A stretch of 64,000 nt of DNA from CAWHJN01 sp963829705. GTDB lineage: Bacteria; Bacteroidota; Rhodothermia; Rhodothermales; BA12. Under the pieces are notes generated by a model that ran no database searches, had not been told where the DNA came from, and saw nothing but the letters and a program-made list of their open reading frames with translations. Below are positions 33,454-42,203 of this stretch, piece after piece; the stretch's first letter is position 1; each line of letters begins with the position of its first letter. Both the position numbers and the translations under genes were made by a program. The DNA is taken from positions 558,001 to 622,000 of the forward strand of contig CAWHJN010000005.1 of NCBI GenBank assembly GCA_963829705.1, written 5' to 3'.

Positions 33454-34679
33454 AGCGGATCAAAGGAAAGGCGCAGCGCAACGGTAGGTGACAGGGTCAC
33501 GAGGTCGTTGTAGCCCAGCGTGCCGTGCTGGCTGGCGCGCACCATCACCGACGTGCCTGCCTCGCGGGGCACCTCGACGCCGAAGCGTCCCAGCGTGTCC
33601 GTCGTGGCAGTGGCGAGTCCGCTGCCAAAATCCAGCACGACGCCCGGCAGCGGTTCTCCCCGCGCATCGACGACCGTCCCGCGCACGTGCGTCTGATACA
33701 CGGCGCGTTCGAGGTGCAGCGTGTACAGCGCCGAGGAAGGCAGCGGTCCCACCGAGTCGGCGCGGGCGACGAAGCCGCCGAGATGAGGGGTCACGACGAG
33801 GGCATCACGGTAACGCCCGGGCACATCGGAGAAGACGACGACGGATGCTGCTTCCACGCGCGCGGTGCGCTCCGTCTGTCCATACCGCAGCGCAACATCG
33901 CCACGGACAGGCGGCGCAAGGGGCGGTGCGGCGAGCCGGACCGTGAGGTCGAACGGCGCCGTTGCAAACCGGAGGGTGCTCAGGGTGAGAAACGCCAGCA
34001 GGATTGCGGCCAGCCCTGCCCCGACGAGCCGGTGGGCGCGGCGCAGCCTCAACTCGGGACGGAACGCCCGCAACGCGCCGACGAGCGCGATTCCGGCACC
34101 CACACTTGCGAGGGCGGCAAGTGCTGTGCGGAAAGGGGCGGCAGTGGGGTGCGCAGCGTACCACGCGGCAACCGCTATTGCCATCAGGCAAGCAGCCGCC
34201 AGGACACCGCTTCGGAATAGCGCACGCGGGGTTTCCAGCAGCCTCAGCAGCGCCTGCGCGTCGGCATCGAAATGCACATGGCTGATGAGGACGGCATTGT
34301 ACCGCGTGATGGCGCGCAGCGAAGGTGGCAGGTCGGCCGCCGAAGGCATCGCCGCGCCGTCGATGAGGATGGGCACGATGCGGACACCGTGTCGCAGCGC
34401 CGTCTCGACCTCGACGCGCACGAGGTCGTCAGGATCGTCAAGCCGACGTCCTGCACTGTTCGCAGCCGTCAGCCAGGTGGGACCGATGAGCAGCAGAAAC
34501 AAGTCGGACTGCGCGATGCGGTCCTCGGCCACCCGCGCGAAATCCTCTCCGGGTGCCACCGCTGCCACGTCGATGAAAAGCTTATCGGGCGCCACGTGGC
34601 GGCACAGCCAGTCGTAGAGCGCACGGGCGAACCCGGCGCTGTCTGCGCGGCGGTAGCTCAGAAACAGGGTCGTGCCCAT
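33450..34679 (-). CDS. TIR-domain protein with three TM helices and periplasmic beta-sandwich
   Basis: A 409-residue protein. Residues 1-about 150 are a TIR domain: FLSYRRADSAGFARALYDWL, DKLFIDVAAVAPGEDF, SDLFLLLIGPTWL, and LVRVEVETALRHGVRIVPIL; Glu90 aligns by eye with the catalytic Glu of NAD-cleaving TIR domains such as SARM1. Three hydrophobic helices follow (about 157-176, 184-204, 218-237). An odd number of passes puts the C-terminus outside the cytoplasm; it ends in a carboxypeptidase-regulatory-like beta-sandwich (VRGTVVDARGEPLPGVVLDF). Thus it looks like a receptor with a cytoplasmic NADase-like effector. First gene of the operon; divergent from the APH-aminotransferase gene. Confidence 0.88.
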   Translation of the reverse strand: MGTTLFLSYRRADSAGFARALYDWLCRHVAPDKLFIDVAAVAPGEDFARVAEDRIAQSDLFLLLIGPTWLTAANSAGRRLDDPDDLVRVEVETALRHGVRIVPILIDGAAMPSAADLPPSLRAITRYNAVLISHVHFDADAQALLRLLETPRALFRSGVLAAACLMAIAVAAWYAAHPTAAPFRTALAALASVGAGIALVGALRAFRPELRLRRAHRLVGAGLAAILLAFLTLSTLRFATAPFDLTVRLAAPPLAPPVRGDVALRYGQTERTARVEAASVVVFSDVPGRYRDALVVTPHLGGFVARADSVGPLPSSALYTLHLERAVYQTHVRGTVVDARGEPLPGVVLDFGSGLATATTDTLGRFGVEVPREAGTSVMVRASQHGTLGYNDLVTLSPTVALRLSFDPL

Positions 34680-34927
34680 CGCGCGTCTCCGTGCACCGTA
34701 CCATGAACAGGACTCCTACCCCGTTACCGGGCAGGAGCAAACAGGTACTCCTCGAACCGTGTAAGGAAACGACGTGCACAGGCGGTGCGCAAGAGGAGCG
34801 GCCCCACGATCTGCGCCGTTGTCCTGCCGTACTCCTCGGCGTAGCTTTTCTGCTCCCGACCACGCCCCTGCTATGCACCGCCTTGCCCCTTCCGATGGTG
34901 TGCTCAGGGAAATTCCTGCGTTGCCGG

Positions 34928-37198
34928 ATGAAGAGAGCGGGACGAGGACGGGCTACCGCCTTTCTGCGCGACGCCTACGCGCTCGACGCCATCGTGGAGC
35001 GGGTGGCGGGAGAGAACGAGAATTACCTCGTCGCCACGCCGGGCGGCACGCGTTACGTGCTCAAAATCGGAGGGGAGAGGACGACGGCAGACGAGATCGC
35101 GCTCGAACACGCCGCCGTGGAAGCGGTCCAGGCAGTGGGTTTGGGGGTCGATCTGCCGCGCCTCGTGCCCACCACCGGCGGTGCGTGGTACGCCGTATAC
35201 GGCAGCGAGCCCCCCCGCCTCGCGCGGCTGCTCACGTTTGTGGAGGGCGCCGCGTGGAGCGCGCGTCCGCCCGCGTCGGCGGCGCGGCGCAGGGGGACAG
35301 GGCACACCATCGGCCTCATGGCGCGCGCGCTGTCGGAGGTGAACGTACCCGCCGCGCATCGCACGCACGGCTGGGACCTGACGCGCGCAGGGGCGTGGTG
35401 GCACGAGGTCAGCACCATCGAAGACCCCTCGAAACGCAGGCTGCTCGACGAGGCGTTTCGGCTGTGGGCAGGCGTCGCGCCGTTTCTGTCCGATCTCCCG
35501 CACGGCCTCATCCACGGCGATCTCAACGACGACAACCTGCTCGTCGAAAACGATGCGCTCGTGGGCATCCTCGACTTCGGCGACGCACTCCACAACCCCG
35601 TCGTGTGCGACCTCGCTATCGCGCTGGCCTACCTGCTGCTCGGCGACGCCGACTGGAAGGCGGCGGGCGCGGATCTGGTGGCGGGCTACCACGCCGTCCG
35701 CCCGCTGGCCGCCGCCGAACTGGAGGTGCTCTTCCCGCTCGTGTGCGGACGGCTGGCGCAGTCGCTGGCGATCTCGTCCGCTCGCAGAAAGCGCGACCCG
35801 GCGCGGGCCGCGTGGTTCGTGACGGAGGAGAAAGCGTGGACGGCGCTCGAAAACTACCTCGCCTGCTCGCCCGCCACGGCCGCCGATGCGTGGGCGGCGA
35901 GGACAGGCGTGGCGGTGTTCGCGCACCGCGCCACGACGCCCGAAACGCTGCTCGAAAAACGCCGTCAGCACTTCTCGGCGGCCTTGTCGCTGAGCTACCG
36001 AGCGCCCGTCCGGTTTGTGCGCGGGCGCGGCGCGTACCTGTACGACGCCCACGGCTATCCGTACCTCGACCTCTACAACAACGTCGCGCACGTAGGCCAC
36101 AGCCACCCGCGCGTCGTGGAGGCGGCGCACGCGCAGATGGCCCGCCTCAACACGAACACGCGCTACCTCTACGACGAGCTGACCGACTACGCCGAGGCGC
36201 TGTGCGCGACGCTGCCGCCCGACCTCAGCCACTGCTTTTTCGTCAACTCGGGCACGGAGGCCAACGAGCTGGCGCTGCGGCTGGCGCGGGCATACACCCG
36301 CCGCGACGACGTGCTCGTCGTCGAAAACGCCTACCACGGCCACAGCGCCGCGCTGATCGAGGTGAGCCCGTACAAGTGGAAGGGGGAATCCGGGCATCCC
36401 CGCCCGCACGTCCACGTCGTGCCGGTGCCGGACGGCTACCGGGGCGAATACGCAGGGGCGGGCGCGGGTGTGGCCTATGGAGACGCCGTGGGTGAAAAGA
36501 TTGCGGCGATGGCGCGGCCTCCCGCCGCGTTTCTGGCGGAGTCGCTGCTGTCGTGCGGCGGGCAGGTGATACCACCCGAGGGCTACTTCGAAACCGTGTT
36601 CGGGCACGTGCGCGCGGCGGGCGGCGTGTGCATCCTGGACGAGGTGCAGACAGGCTTCGGGCGCGTGGGGACGCACTTCTGGGCGTTCGAGGCGCAAAAC
36701 GTCGTGCCCGACATCGTCGTGATGGGCAAGCCGATGGGCAACGGCTACCCGATGGGCGCCGTCGTCACGACACGCGCCATCGCCGAGGCGTTCGCGGCGC
36801 AGGGCGTCGAGTTTTTCGCCACGTTCGGCGGCAACCCCGTCGCGTGCGCCGTTGGGCTGGAGGTGCTGCGGGTGATCGAGGACGAAGGCTTGCAGGCGCG
36901 GGCGCTGGATGTCGGCACATTCCTGCGCGACGCGCTGCGGGACCTGATGGACACGCACCCGGCCATCGGCGACGTGCGCGGCGCAGGCCTGTTCATCGGC
37001 GTCGAACTGGTGCGGGATCGCGCCTCGAAGACGCCTGCGCCCGAAAAAGCCGCCGCCCTCGTCGAAGCGCTGCGCCACCGCCGCATCCTCACCGGCACCG
37101 ACGGGCCGCACCAGAACGTCGTCAAGATCAAAGGCCCCCTCGTGCTCACCCGCGACGAAGCCGCGATGGCCGTCCGCGCCTTCGCCGACTGCCTCTGA
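34928..37198 (+). CDS. Fused aminoglycoside-phosphotransferase-like kinase and class III aminotransferase
   Basis: About 756 residues from ATG 34928, chosen as the first start just before recognisable sequence (TAFLRDAYALDAIVERVAGE). Residues about 10-330 are an APH-fold kinase: Brenner motif LIHGDLNDDNLL and metal-binding ILDFGD. Residues about 340-756 form a PLP class III aminotransferase: HVGHSHPRVVEAAHAQM, FVNSGTEANELALRLARAY, ILDEVQTGFGRVG and the PLP Lys in MGKPMGNGYPMG (about residue 600). The fusion resembles the hydroxylysine kinase plus phospholyase (AGPHD1 + ETNPPL/PHYKPL) pair, so phosphorylation followed by phospho-elimination or transamination of a small amine is plausible. Substrate unknown. 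Confidence 0.9.
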   Translation: MKRAGRGRATAFLRDAYALDAIVERVAGENENYLVATPGGTRYVLKIGGERTTADEIALEHAAVEAVQAVGLGVDLPRLVPTTGGAWYAVYGSEPPRLARLLTFVEGAAWSARPPASAARRRGTGHTIGLMARALSEVNVPAAHRTHGWDLTRAGAWWHEVSTIEDPSKRRLLDEAFRLWAGVAPFLSDLPHGLIHGDLNDDNLLVENDALVGILDFGDALHNPVVCDLAIALAYLLLGDADWKAAGADLVAGYHAVRPLAAAELEVLFPLVCGRLAQSLAISSARRKRDPARAAWFVTEEKAWTALENYLACSPATAADAWAARTGVAVFAHRATTPETLLEKRRQHFSAALSLSYRAPVRFVRGRGAYLYDAHGYPYLDLYNNVAHVGHSHPRVVEAAHAQMARLNTNTRYLYDELTDYAEALCATLPPDLSHCFFVNSGTEANELALRLARAYTRRDDVLVVENAYHGHSAALIEVSPYKWKGESGHPRPHVHVVPVPDGYRGEYAGAGAGVAYGDAVGEKIAAMARPPAAFLAESLLSCGGQVIPPEGYFETVFGHVRAAGGVCILDEVQTGFGRVGTHFWAFEAQNVVPDIVVMGKPMGNGYPMGAVVTTRAIAEAFAAQGVEFFATFGGNPVACAVGLEVLRVIEDEGLQARALDVGTFLRDALRDLMDTHPAIGDVRGAGLFIGVELVRDRASKTPAPEKAAALVEALRHRRILTGTDGPHQNVVKIKGPLVLTRDEAAMAVRAFADCL

Positions 37199-37384
37199 CG
37201 CGCTACTCGGGCGAGCGGCGGTGAAACCAGGGCGACGAGCTTCACATTCCGGATCGAATCTCCCCGCTGTTTCCTCACCCGCGTCACGCGCGCGTGGTTA
37301 ACATCGACGGTAGCTTTTGCACGGCGGGAGATGCCTCTTTCGCCAGCTCGAAAACGTCTCGTTCCCCGTTCCAGAAATCCCAAC

Positions 37385-38488
37385 ATGTCTGATCGTCTCG
37401 CGCAGGCGCTGAACACCGTCCGGGAGGGCGTGCGGCAGGAGAAGCCGTACCTCGTCGGCGGGCCGGAGAAACCTGCCGCCAAGCTCAACCAGAACGAAAG
37501 CCCGTTCGACCTGCCCGCCGATCTCAAGCGCGAACTCATCGAGGCGTTCTTTGCCATCCCGTTCAACCGGTATTCGACCGAGCAGCCCGAAACGCTGCGC
37601 GCCGCGCTCGCCGAGCGGCTGGGCGTCGAACCCGGCCAGGTGATCGTCGGCAACGGCTCCAACGAACTCACCTACACGCTGGGTCAGTGCTTTGTCGAGA
37701 AAGGGCGGCGCGTGGTGCTGCCGCGCCCGATGTTCTCGCTCTACGAGAAGATGGTGCATCTCTCCGGCGGCACCGTCGTCGGCATCGCGCCACGCGCGGA
37801 TCTGCAGTTCGACACAGACGCGCTCCTCGACGCCGTCAAACGCGAAAAGCCCGCACTGACGGTGCTCACGACGCCCAACAACCCGACGGGCCTGGAGATG
37901 ACGCCCGAGGACATCGAGCGCATCGCCGACGCGGCCTCCGGCGTGGTGGTGGTGGACGAGGCGTACACCGAATTCACCGACCGCCCGAGCGCGCTGCGTC
38001 TGCTGGAATCGCACCCGCACGTGATGGTGCTCAGGACGTTCTCGAAGGCGATGGGGCTGGCCGGGCTGCGGCTGGGGTACCTCGTCGCTCACCCCGCGCT
38101 CGCCACCGAGATCATGAAGTCGCGCCTGCCGTTCATGGTCGACCGGCTGGCCGAGGCGACGGCCCTCGCGCTGCTCGACCGTCCCGCACTCGTGGCCGAG
38201 CGCGCCGCGTTCCTCAAAGAACAGTCGCAGTCGTTGCAGGCGGCGATGCAGGCGCGCGACGGGGTGGACGTGGTGCCGAGCGGCGTCAACTTCTTCCTGT
38301 TCCGCACGCCCCACGGCGCGGCGCAGACGGTCGCGGCCCTGAGCACGCAGGGAGTGCTCATCCGGAGCATGGCGGGCTATCCCGAACTGCCCGGCTACGT
38401 GCGCGTGAGCGCCGGAACGGAAGCCGAGAACCGCCAATTCATGGCCGCGTTAGATGCGCTCCTTTCTCAGAAGCCCCTGGCGGCCTGA
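37385..38488 (+). CDS. hisC: Histidinol-phosphate aminotransferase-like enzyme
   Basis: A 367-residue protein, start ATG 37385. PLP fold type I motifs: KLNQNESPFDLPADL, the Tyr/Pro site of FNRYSTEQP, VLTTPNNPTGLEM, VVVDEAYTEF, and the PLP Lys in LRTFSKAMGLAGLRLGY. Sequence and length fit HisC, which makes histidinol phosphate from imidazole-acetol phosphate; some HisC-like enzymes act on aromatic amino acids instead. No other his gene is in the window, so the pathway role is inferred. Confidence 0.85.
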   Translation: MSDRLAQALNTVREGVRQEKPYLVGGPEKPAAKLNQNESPFDLPADLKRELIEAFFAIPFNRYSTEQPETLRAALAERLGVEPGQVIVGNGSNELTYTLGQCFVEKGRRVVLPRPMFSLYEKMVHLSGGTVVGIAPRADLQFDTDALLDAVKREKPALTVLTTPNNPTGLEMTPEDIERIADAASGVVVVDEAYTEFTDRPSALRLLESHPHVMVLRTFSKAMGLAGLRLGYLVAHPALATEIMKSRLPFMVDRLAEATALALLDRPALVAERAAFLKEQSQSLQAAMQARDGVDVVPSGVNFFLFRTPHGAAQTVAALSTQGVLIRSMAGYPELPGYVRVSAGTEAENRQFMAALDALLSQKPLAA

Positions 38489-38504
38489 CTGCTGTTTGCC
38501 ACGT

Positions 38505-39101
38505 ATGGATCTCATCCCGGTCGAAATCCTGACCCTGTCTACCTACCCCACCTCCGGCAACGGCTACGCACTCGTGCTGGGCGAGGTCGACAGCAACCGG
38601 CGGCTGCCCATCGTCATCGGCTCGTTCGAGGCCCAGGCCATCGCCTTCGAGCTGGAGAAAATCCGCCCGCCGCGCCCGATGACGCACGACCTGTTCCGCA
38701 GCGCCGTCGAAGCCTTCGGCGTCGAGGTGACGGATGTGGTGGTGGATGACCTGCGCGAGGGCACGTTCTTCGCCAAAGTCCGCTACGTCCACGGCGGGGC
38801 CGAAGGCCAACTCGACGCCCGCCCTTCCGACGCCATCGCCCTCGCCGTGCGCCTCGACGTGCCCATCTTCGTCGCGCCGACGGTGATGGAGGAGGCCGGT
38901 GTGCTGGCCGAGGAGGACGACGAAGCGCCCATTCACGCGGAGGCCGAGGAGGAAGAGCCCTTCGAGAAGCGCCCGGCGCGCCCGATGTCGCGCCGCGAGA
39001 AGATCGAGGAGCAGTTGCAGTCGGCCATCCAGAGCGAGGATTACGAGCAGGCCGCCCGGCTGCGCGACGAACTCCAGCGCCTCCGTGGCGACGCCAACTG
39101 A
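38505..39101 (+). CDS. Bifunctional nuclease family protein with UVR motif
   Basis: A 198-residue protein, start ATG 38505. The N-terminal about 140 residues are the BFN (DUF151) domain: LPIVIGSFEAQAIAFELEK, RPMTHDLF and LDARPSDAIALAVRLDVPIF. After an acidic linker (EEDDEAPIHAEAEEEEPFEK) a UvrB/UvrC-like helical hairpin ends the protein (KIEEQLQSAIQSEDYEQAAR). This architecture is typical of Bacteroidota-like genomes. The bshC start (GTG 39085) lies inside the last codons, so the two are translationally coupled. Confidence 0.92.
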   Translation: MDLIPVEILTLSTYPTSGNGYALVLGEVDSNRRLPIVIGSFEAQAIAFELEKIRPPRPMTHDLFRSAVEAFGVEVTDVVVDDLREGTFFAKVRYVHGGAEGQLDARPSDAIALAVRLDVPIFVAPTVMEEAGVLAEEDDEAPIHAEAEEEEPFEKRPARPMSRREKIEEQLQSAIQSEDYEQAARLRDELQRLRGDAN

Positions 39102-40743
39102 CGCGCGCGACGCGCCCTGTACCCCGGCTGCGCTCTCCTTCGGAGCGCTCCGGGGGTTCTCCGATCTGTTCGGCGCGTACGTCGGCGACGGCGCGCGGCT
39201 ACGCAGCTTTTTCGCGCACGACTTCCACGCGCCCGGCGCGCTGAAGGAGGTTGCCCGGCAGGCCGCCGCGCATTCCCGCGACCGCCGCGCCATCGCCGAA
39301 ACGCTGCGCGTGCAGAACGAACGCTGGGGTGCCGACGAGAAGGTGCGTCTCCACCTCGACTGGCTCGAACGAAAAGACACCGCTGCGCTCGTCACCGGGC
39401 AGCAACTCGGCCTCTTCGGCGGGCCGCTCTACACGCTCTACAAGACGATCACGGCCATCCAACTGGCGGCGGAGTTGACGGCCTCCGGCCAGCCGACCGT
39501 GCCCGTGTTCTGGCTGCACGGCGAAGACCACGACCTCGCCGAGATCGACCATTTCACCGTGCTCGACAGCGATACGCCTGTCACGCTGCGGTATAAGCAT
39601 CCGGCCACGGCAGGCGAAAATGCCGGCCCCGTCGGGCGGCTGGTGCTCACCGAAGACATCACGCGCGTGCTGGGCGAACTCGAAGCCCTCCTGCCCGTCA
39701 CCGCCGACCGCGACCGCGTGATGGCCGTGCTGCGCGACGCCTATGCGCCCGGCACCACGATGACGGATGCCTTCGCCCGTTTTCTGCGCGCCCTCTTCCC
39801 CGACGCGGGCCTCGTCTTCCTGAACCCCGACGACCCCGATCTCAAAAAGCACCTCGTCTCGCTGTTTCAGCACGACGTCCGGCACAGCGCGGAGGTATCA
39901 GAGGAGATCGCCCGGACGAGCGCGGCGCTGGTGGAAAACGGCTTCCACGCGCAGGTCCACGTGGCCCCGACGAATCTTTTTTATCTGAGTGAAAACGGCC
40001 GTCTCGCCATCGACCAGGAGGCCGAGACGTACCGCGTGCGTGGCACCGAGCGCGTCTGGGCGCAGGCCGCGCTGCTGGACGAGATCGCCGCGACGCCCGA
40101 GCGGTTCAGTCCCAACGTGCTCCTCCGTCCGCTCGCGCAGGACACGCTCGTGCCGACGGCGGCGTACGTGGCCGGTCCGGGCGAGATCGCGTACTACGCG
40201 CAGTTCTGCCCCGCCTACGAAAGCGCGGGCGTGCCGATGCCCGTCATCTATCCGCGCCTGAGCGCCACGATTGTGGGCCACCACGCCCGGAAGCTGCTGG
40301 AACGCCACGATCTCTCCATTCTCGACATCGACGCGCCGCTCGATCAGGCCTTTCAGCGCGCTGCCGAAAGTCGGCTCGACACAGATGCCGCCGAGGCGCT
40401 GGCGTACTTCGAGGGAATGCTCTTCACCGCCGTCGAGGGCGTGAAGCCGTCACTGGTGGAGCTAGACGTGAACCTGCGCCGCAGCGTCGAGGCCACGCGC
40501 ACGCGCCTTCAGAAGGAGGTCGCCCGCCTACGTACCCGCGCGATCCGCGCCGAGAAGCGGCGGCGGCAGGATCTGCGGCAGGCCATCGAGCGCATCCAGG
40601 CGCGGCTGTTTCCGCTCGGCAAGGGACAGGAGCGGGTCATTGCCATCCCGTTCGCGCTGGCGCGCTGGGGTTTCGACCTGCCCGGAACGCTCGCCGAAAA
40701 CCTCACCACGGACACGACCGTGCATTACGTGGTGGATCTGTGA
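39085..40743 (+). CDS. bshC: Bacillithiol biosynthesis cysteine-adding enzyme
   Basis: About 552 residues from GTG 39085, which overlaps the nuclease gene end by 17 bp and precedes the first family-like sequence (ALSFGALRGFSDLFGAYVGD). BshC features include ALVTGQQLGLFGGPLYTLYK, VFWLHGEDHDLAEIDH, and LLRPLAQDTLVPTAAYVAGP. BshC adds cysteine to GlcN-malate in the last step of bacillithiol synthesis. A BshB1 deacetylase gene is 5.4 kb downstream (46141-46929); the BshA glycosyltransferase is not in the window. The C-terminus has a long Arg-rich helical segment. Confidence 0.95.
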   Translation: MATPTDARDAPCTPAALSFGALRGFSDLFGAYVGDGARLRSFFAHDFHAPGALKEVARQAAAHSRDRRAIAETLRVQNERWGADEKVRLHLDWLERKDTAALVTGQQLGLFGGPLYTLYKTITAIQLAAELTASGQPTVPVFWLHGEDHDLAEIDHFTVLDSDTPVTLRYKHPATAGENAGPVGRLVLTEDITRVLGELEALLPVTADRDRVMAVLRDAYAPGTTMTDAFARFLRALFPDAGLVFLNPDDPDLKKHLVSLFQHDVRHSAEVSEEIARTSAALVENGFHAQVHVAPTNLFYLSENGRLAIDQEAETYRVRGTERVWAQAALLDEIAATPERFSPNVLLRPLAQDTLVPTAAYVAGPGEIAYYAQFCPAYESAGVPMPVIYPRLSATIVGHHARKLLERHDLSILDIDAPLDQAFQRAAESRLDTDAAEALAYFEGMLFTAVEGVKPSLVELDVNLRRSVEATRTRLQKEVARLRTRAIRAEKRRRQDLRQAIERIQARLFPLGKGQERVIAIPFALARWGFDLPGTLAENLTTDTTVHYVVDL

Positions 40744-41408
40744 CGGCGATGCCTTTTTTTAACCCGCTGCTCGAACGTGCCATCGAACTGGCCGCCGAGT
40801 GGCACGACGGCACCTACCGCAAGGGCCGGTGGCGCGCACCTGCCTTCGCGCTCCCTGGCGACGCTCCCGTGCGCGTGCCCGCGATGGCGCACCTGACGAC
40901 GGTGGCCCTGACGGTGCAGCGCGCGTGGTTCGACGACGAAACCGTCGCCGCTGCCTTTCTGCACGACAGCATCGAAGACGCCAACCGGGTGGGCGCACGG
41001 TTGCGCCGCGAGGTGCTCGAACAGACGATGGGCGCACGTGTGACCGCGCTCGTGCTGCACGTCACCGAGCCCAAGTACGACGACGCGGGCGCACCGCTGC
41101 GCTGGCAGGATCGCAAGGACGCCTACCTCGCCACCATCGGCGCGGCTCCGCTCGAAGCCGCCGCCATCAGCCTCGCCGACAAGCTCCACAACCTGTGGAC
41201 GACCAACGAGGGCCTTTTTGCGGGCATCGACGTCTTCGCCACTGGCCCCGGCCGCATCGGCCTGACGAGCGGGCCGGACAAACAGCGCTGGTTCTACCGC
41301 GCCGTCCTCGCCGCCACCGTCCACCACACCGACCCCCGCCTCGACGCGCTTCGCATAGCGCTGGAAGATGAACTGGCGCGCTTCGACACGCTCGTCACGC
41401 CCCGATGA
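40740..41408 (+). CDS. Small HD-domain hydrolase (ppGpp hydrolase/SpoT-like)
   Basis: A 222-residue protein from GTG 40740 (overlapping the bshC stop), or 219 from ATG 40749. HD-superfamily metal site: His in MAHLTTVAL, the HD pair plus ED in AAFLHDSIEDANR, and a late Asp in SLADKLHNL. The pattern matches the hydrolase half of RelA/SpoT proteins and MESH1-like small alarmone hydrolases, so hydrolysis of (p)ppGpp or another nucleotide is likely but unproven. Cytoplasmic; transcribed with bshC. Confidence 0.85.
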   Translation: MTAMPFFNPLLERAIELAAEWHDGTYRKGRWRAPAFALPGDAPVRVPAMAHLTTVALTVQRAWFDDETVAAAFLHDSIEDANRVGARLRREVLEQTMGARVTALVLHVTEPKYDDAGAPLRWQDRKDAYLATIGAAPLEAAAISLADKLHNLWTTNEGLFAGIDVFATGPGRIGLTSGPDKQRWFYRAVLAATVHHTDPRLDALRIALEDELARFDTLVTPR

Positions 41409-42113
41409 GACCGCCGATGAGCGCAGCCGTGTTGCCCATATTGTGTGCGAGGATGGAAAGAGCACGCTGCCCGTCCGCTCTCGCAGCCATCCGTAGGCGA
41501 GTCCGCCGATGAAAGGAAACGAGGCCGCAAGCCAGTCGAACGAAACGCGGCCGTCGTCCACGCTCAACCCGTGCCACAGCCCGAAGGCCACTGCGGTGAC
41601 GGCGACGGGCCATCCCCGTGCCGCACCCGTAGCCGAGGGAAGCGAGCGATGGAGCAGGGCGAGGAACACACCGCGGTAAACGACCTCCTCTGCCAGGCCC
41701 GGCATCGTGAGTTGAAACGCGAGTGTCTCGGCGTCGAAGGCTCCCCCTGCGAAGATGACCCCGATTCCGAAACTCAGGCAGGTGAGTGCCACGGTAGCCA
41801 GCAGGGCCGGGCGGATCGAGCCCGCACGTTGAGAAAACGTGACGCCTGCCTCACGGAACGAAAGCGGCCCGAGCACGAGAAACCCCACGGCCCATCCGAG
41901 GCTCAAGAATTTTCCCTCCCAGTTCCACCGACCGTCTACGACCTGGAGCACGTCGAACACACGCGGGAGCACAGTCGAGAGGTCGTCGGCGGCGAGGAGC
42001 ACCAGAAACAGGAGCGCCGGGCTCCAGCGCCGCTTCGAAGACGACAGCAGCGCGAGCGCGACGAAGGGGGCGGTAAGGAAAGCCAGAAATCCGGCGTTCA
42101 GGAGAAAGTCCAC
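41395..42113 (-). CDS. CPBP (CAAX-type) intramembrane metalloprotease, with one-base frameshift near the 3' end
   Basis: The intact product would be about 239 residues, starting at GTG 42111-42113 (VDFLLNAGFLAFL). Several membrane helices (FLAFLTAPFVALALLSS; LLATVALTCLSFGIGVIF) and the CPBP motifs are visible: EExxxR in LAEEVVYRGVFL, and the His in FGLWHGL. The third motif, SILAHNMGN with its His, is in another frame; one missing base near 41455, in VLF(P)ILAHNM, splits the reading. The corrected frame ends at TGA 41395-41397. The 3' end overlaps that of the HD hydrolase gene on the other strand by 14 bp. Confidence 0.72.
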
Positions 42114-42167
42114 GCGTGCAGAGGAGAGCAATTGACTTGCTCGACGCGCTACCGGCTCGCATGTTAC

Positions 42168-42203
42168 AGCAGCCTCCGGCAAGGCCGCTGTTCGGAGGCT
42201 GCT
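42168..42203 (-). terminator. Hairpin downstream of the CoA-binding protein gene
   Basis: A perfect 11-bp stem, AGCAGCCTCCG (42168-42178) with CGGAGGCTGCT (42193-42203), touches the stop codon of the CoA-binding gene. No T tract follows, so termination strength is uncertain. Confidence 0.55.

Noticed and set aside
34873..34960. Possible N-terminal extension of the APH-aminotransferase beginning MHRLAPSDG, in a different frame
   Set aside because: It would need a frameshift to join the kinase domain, and after about 30 residues it becomes an Arg-rich shadow; the ATG at 34928 gives an uninterrupted protein. A frameshift here cannot be fully excluded.
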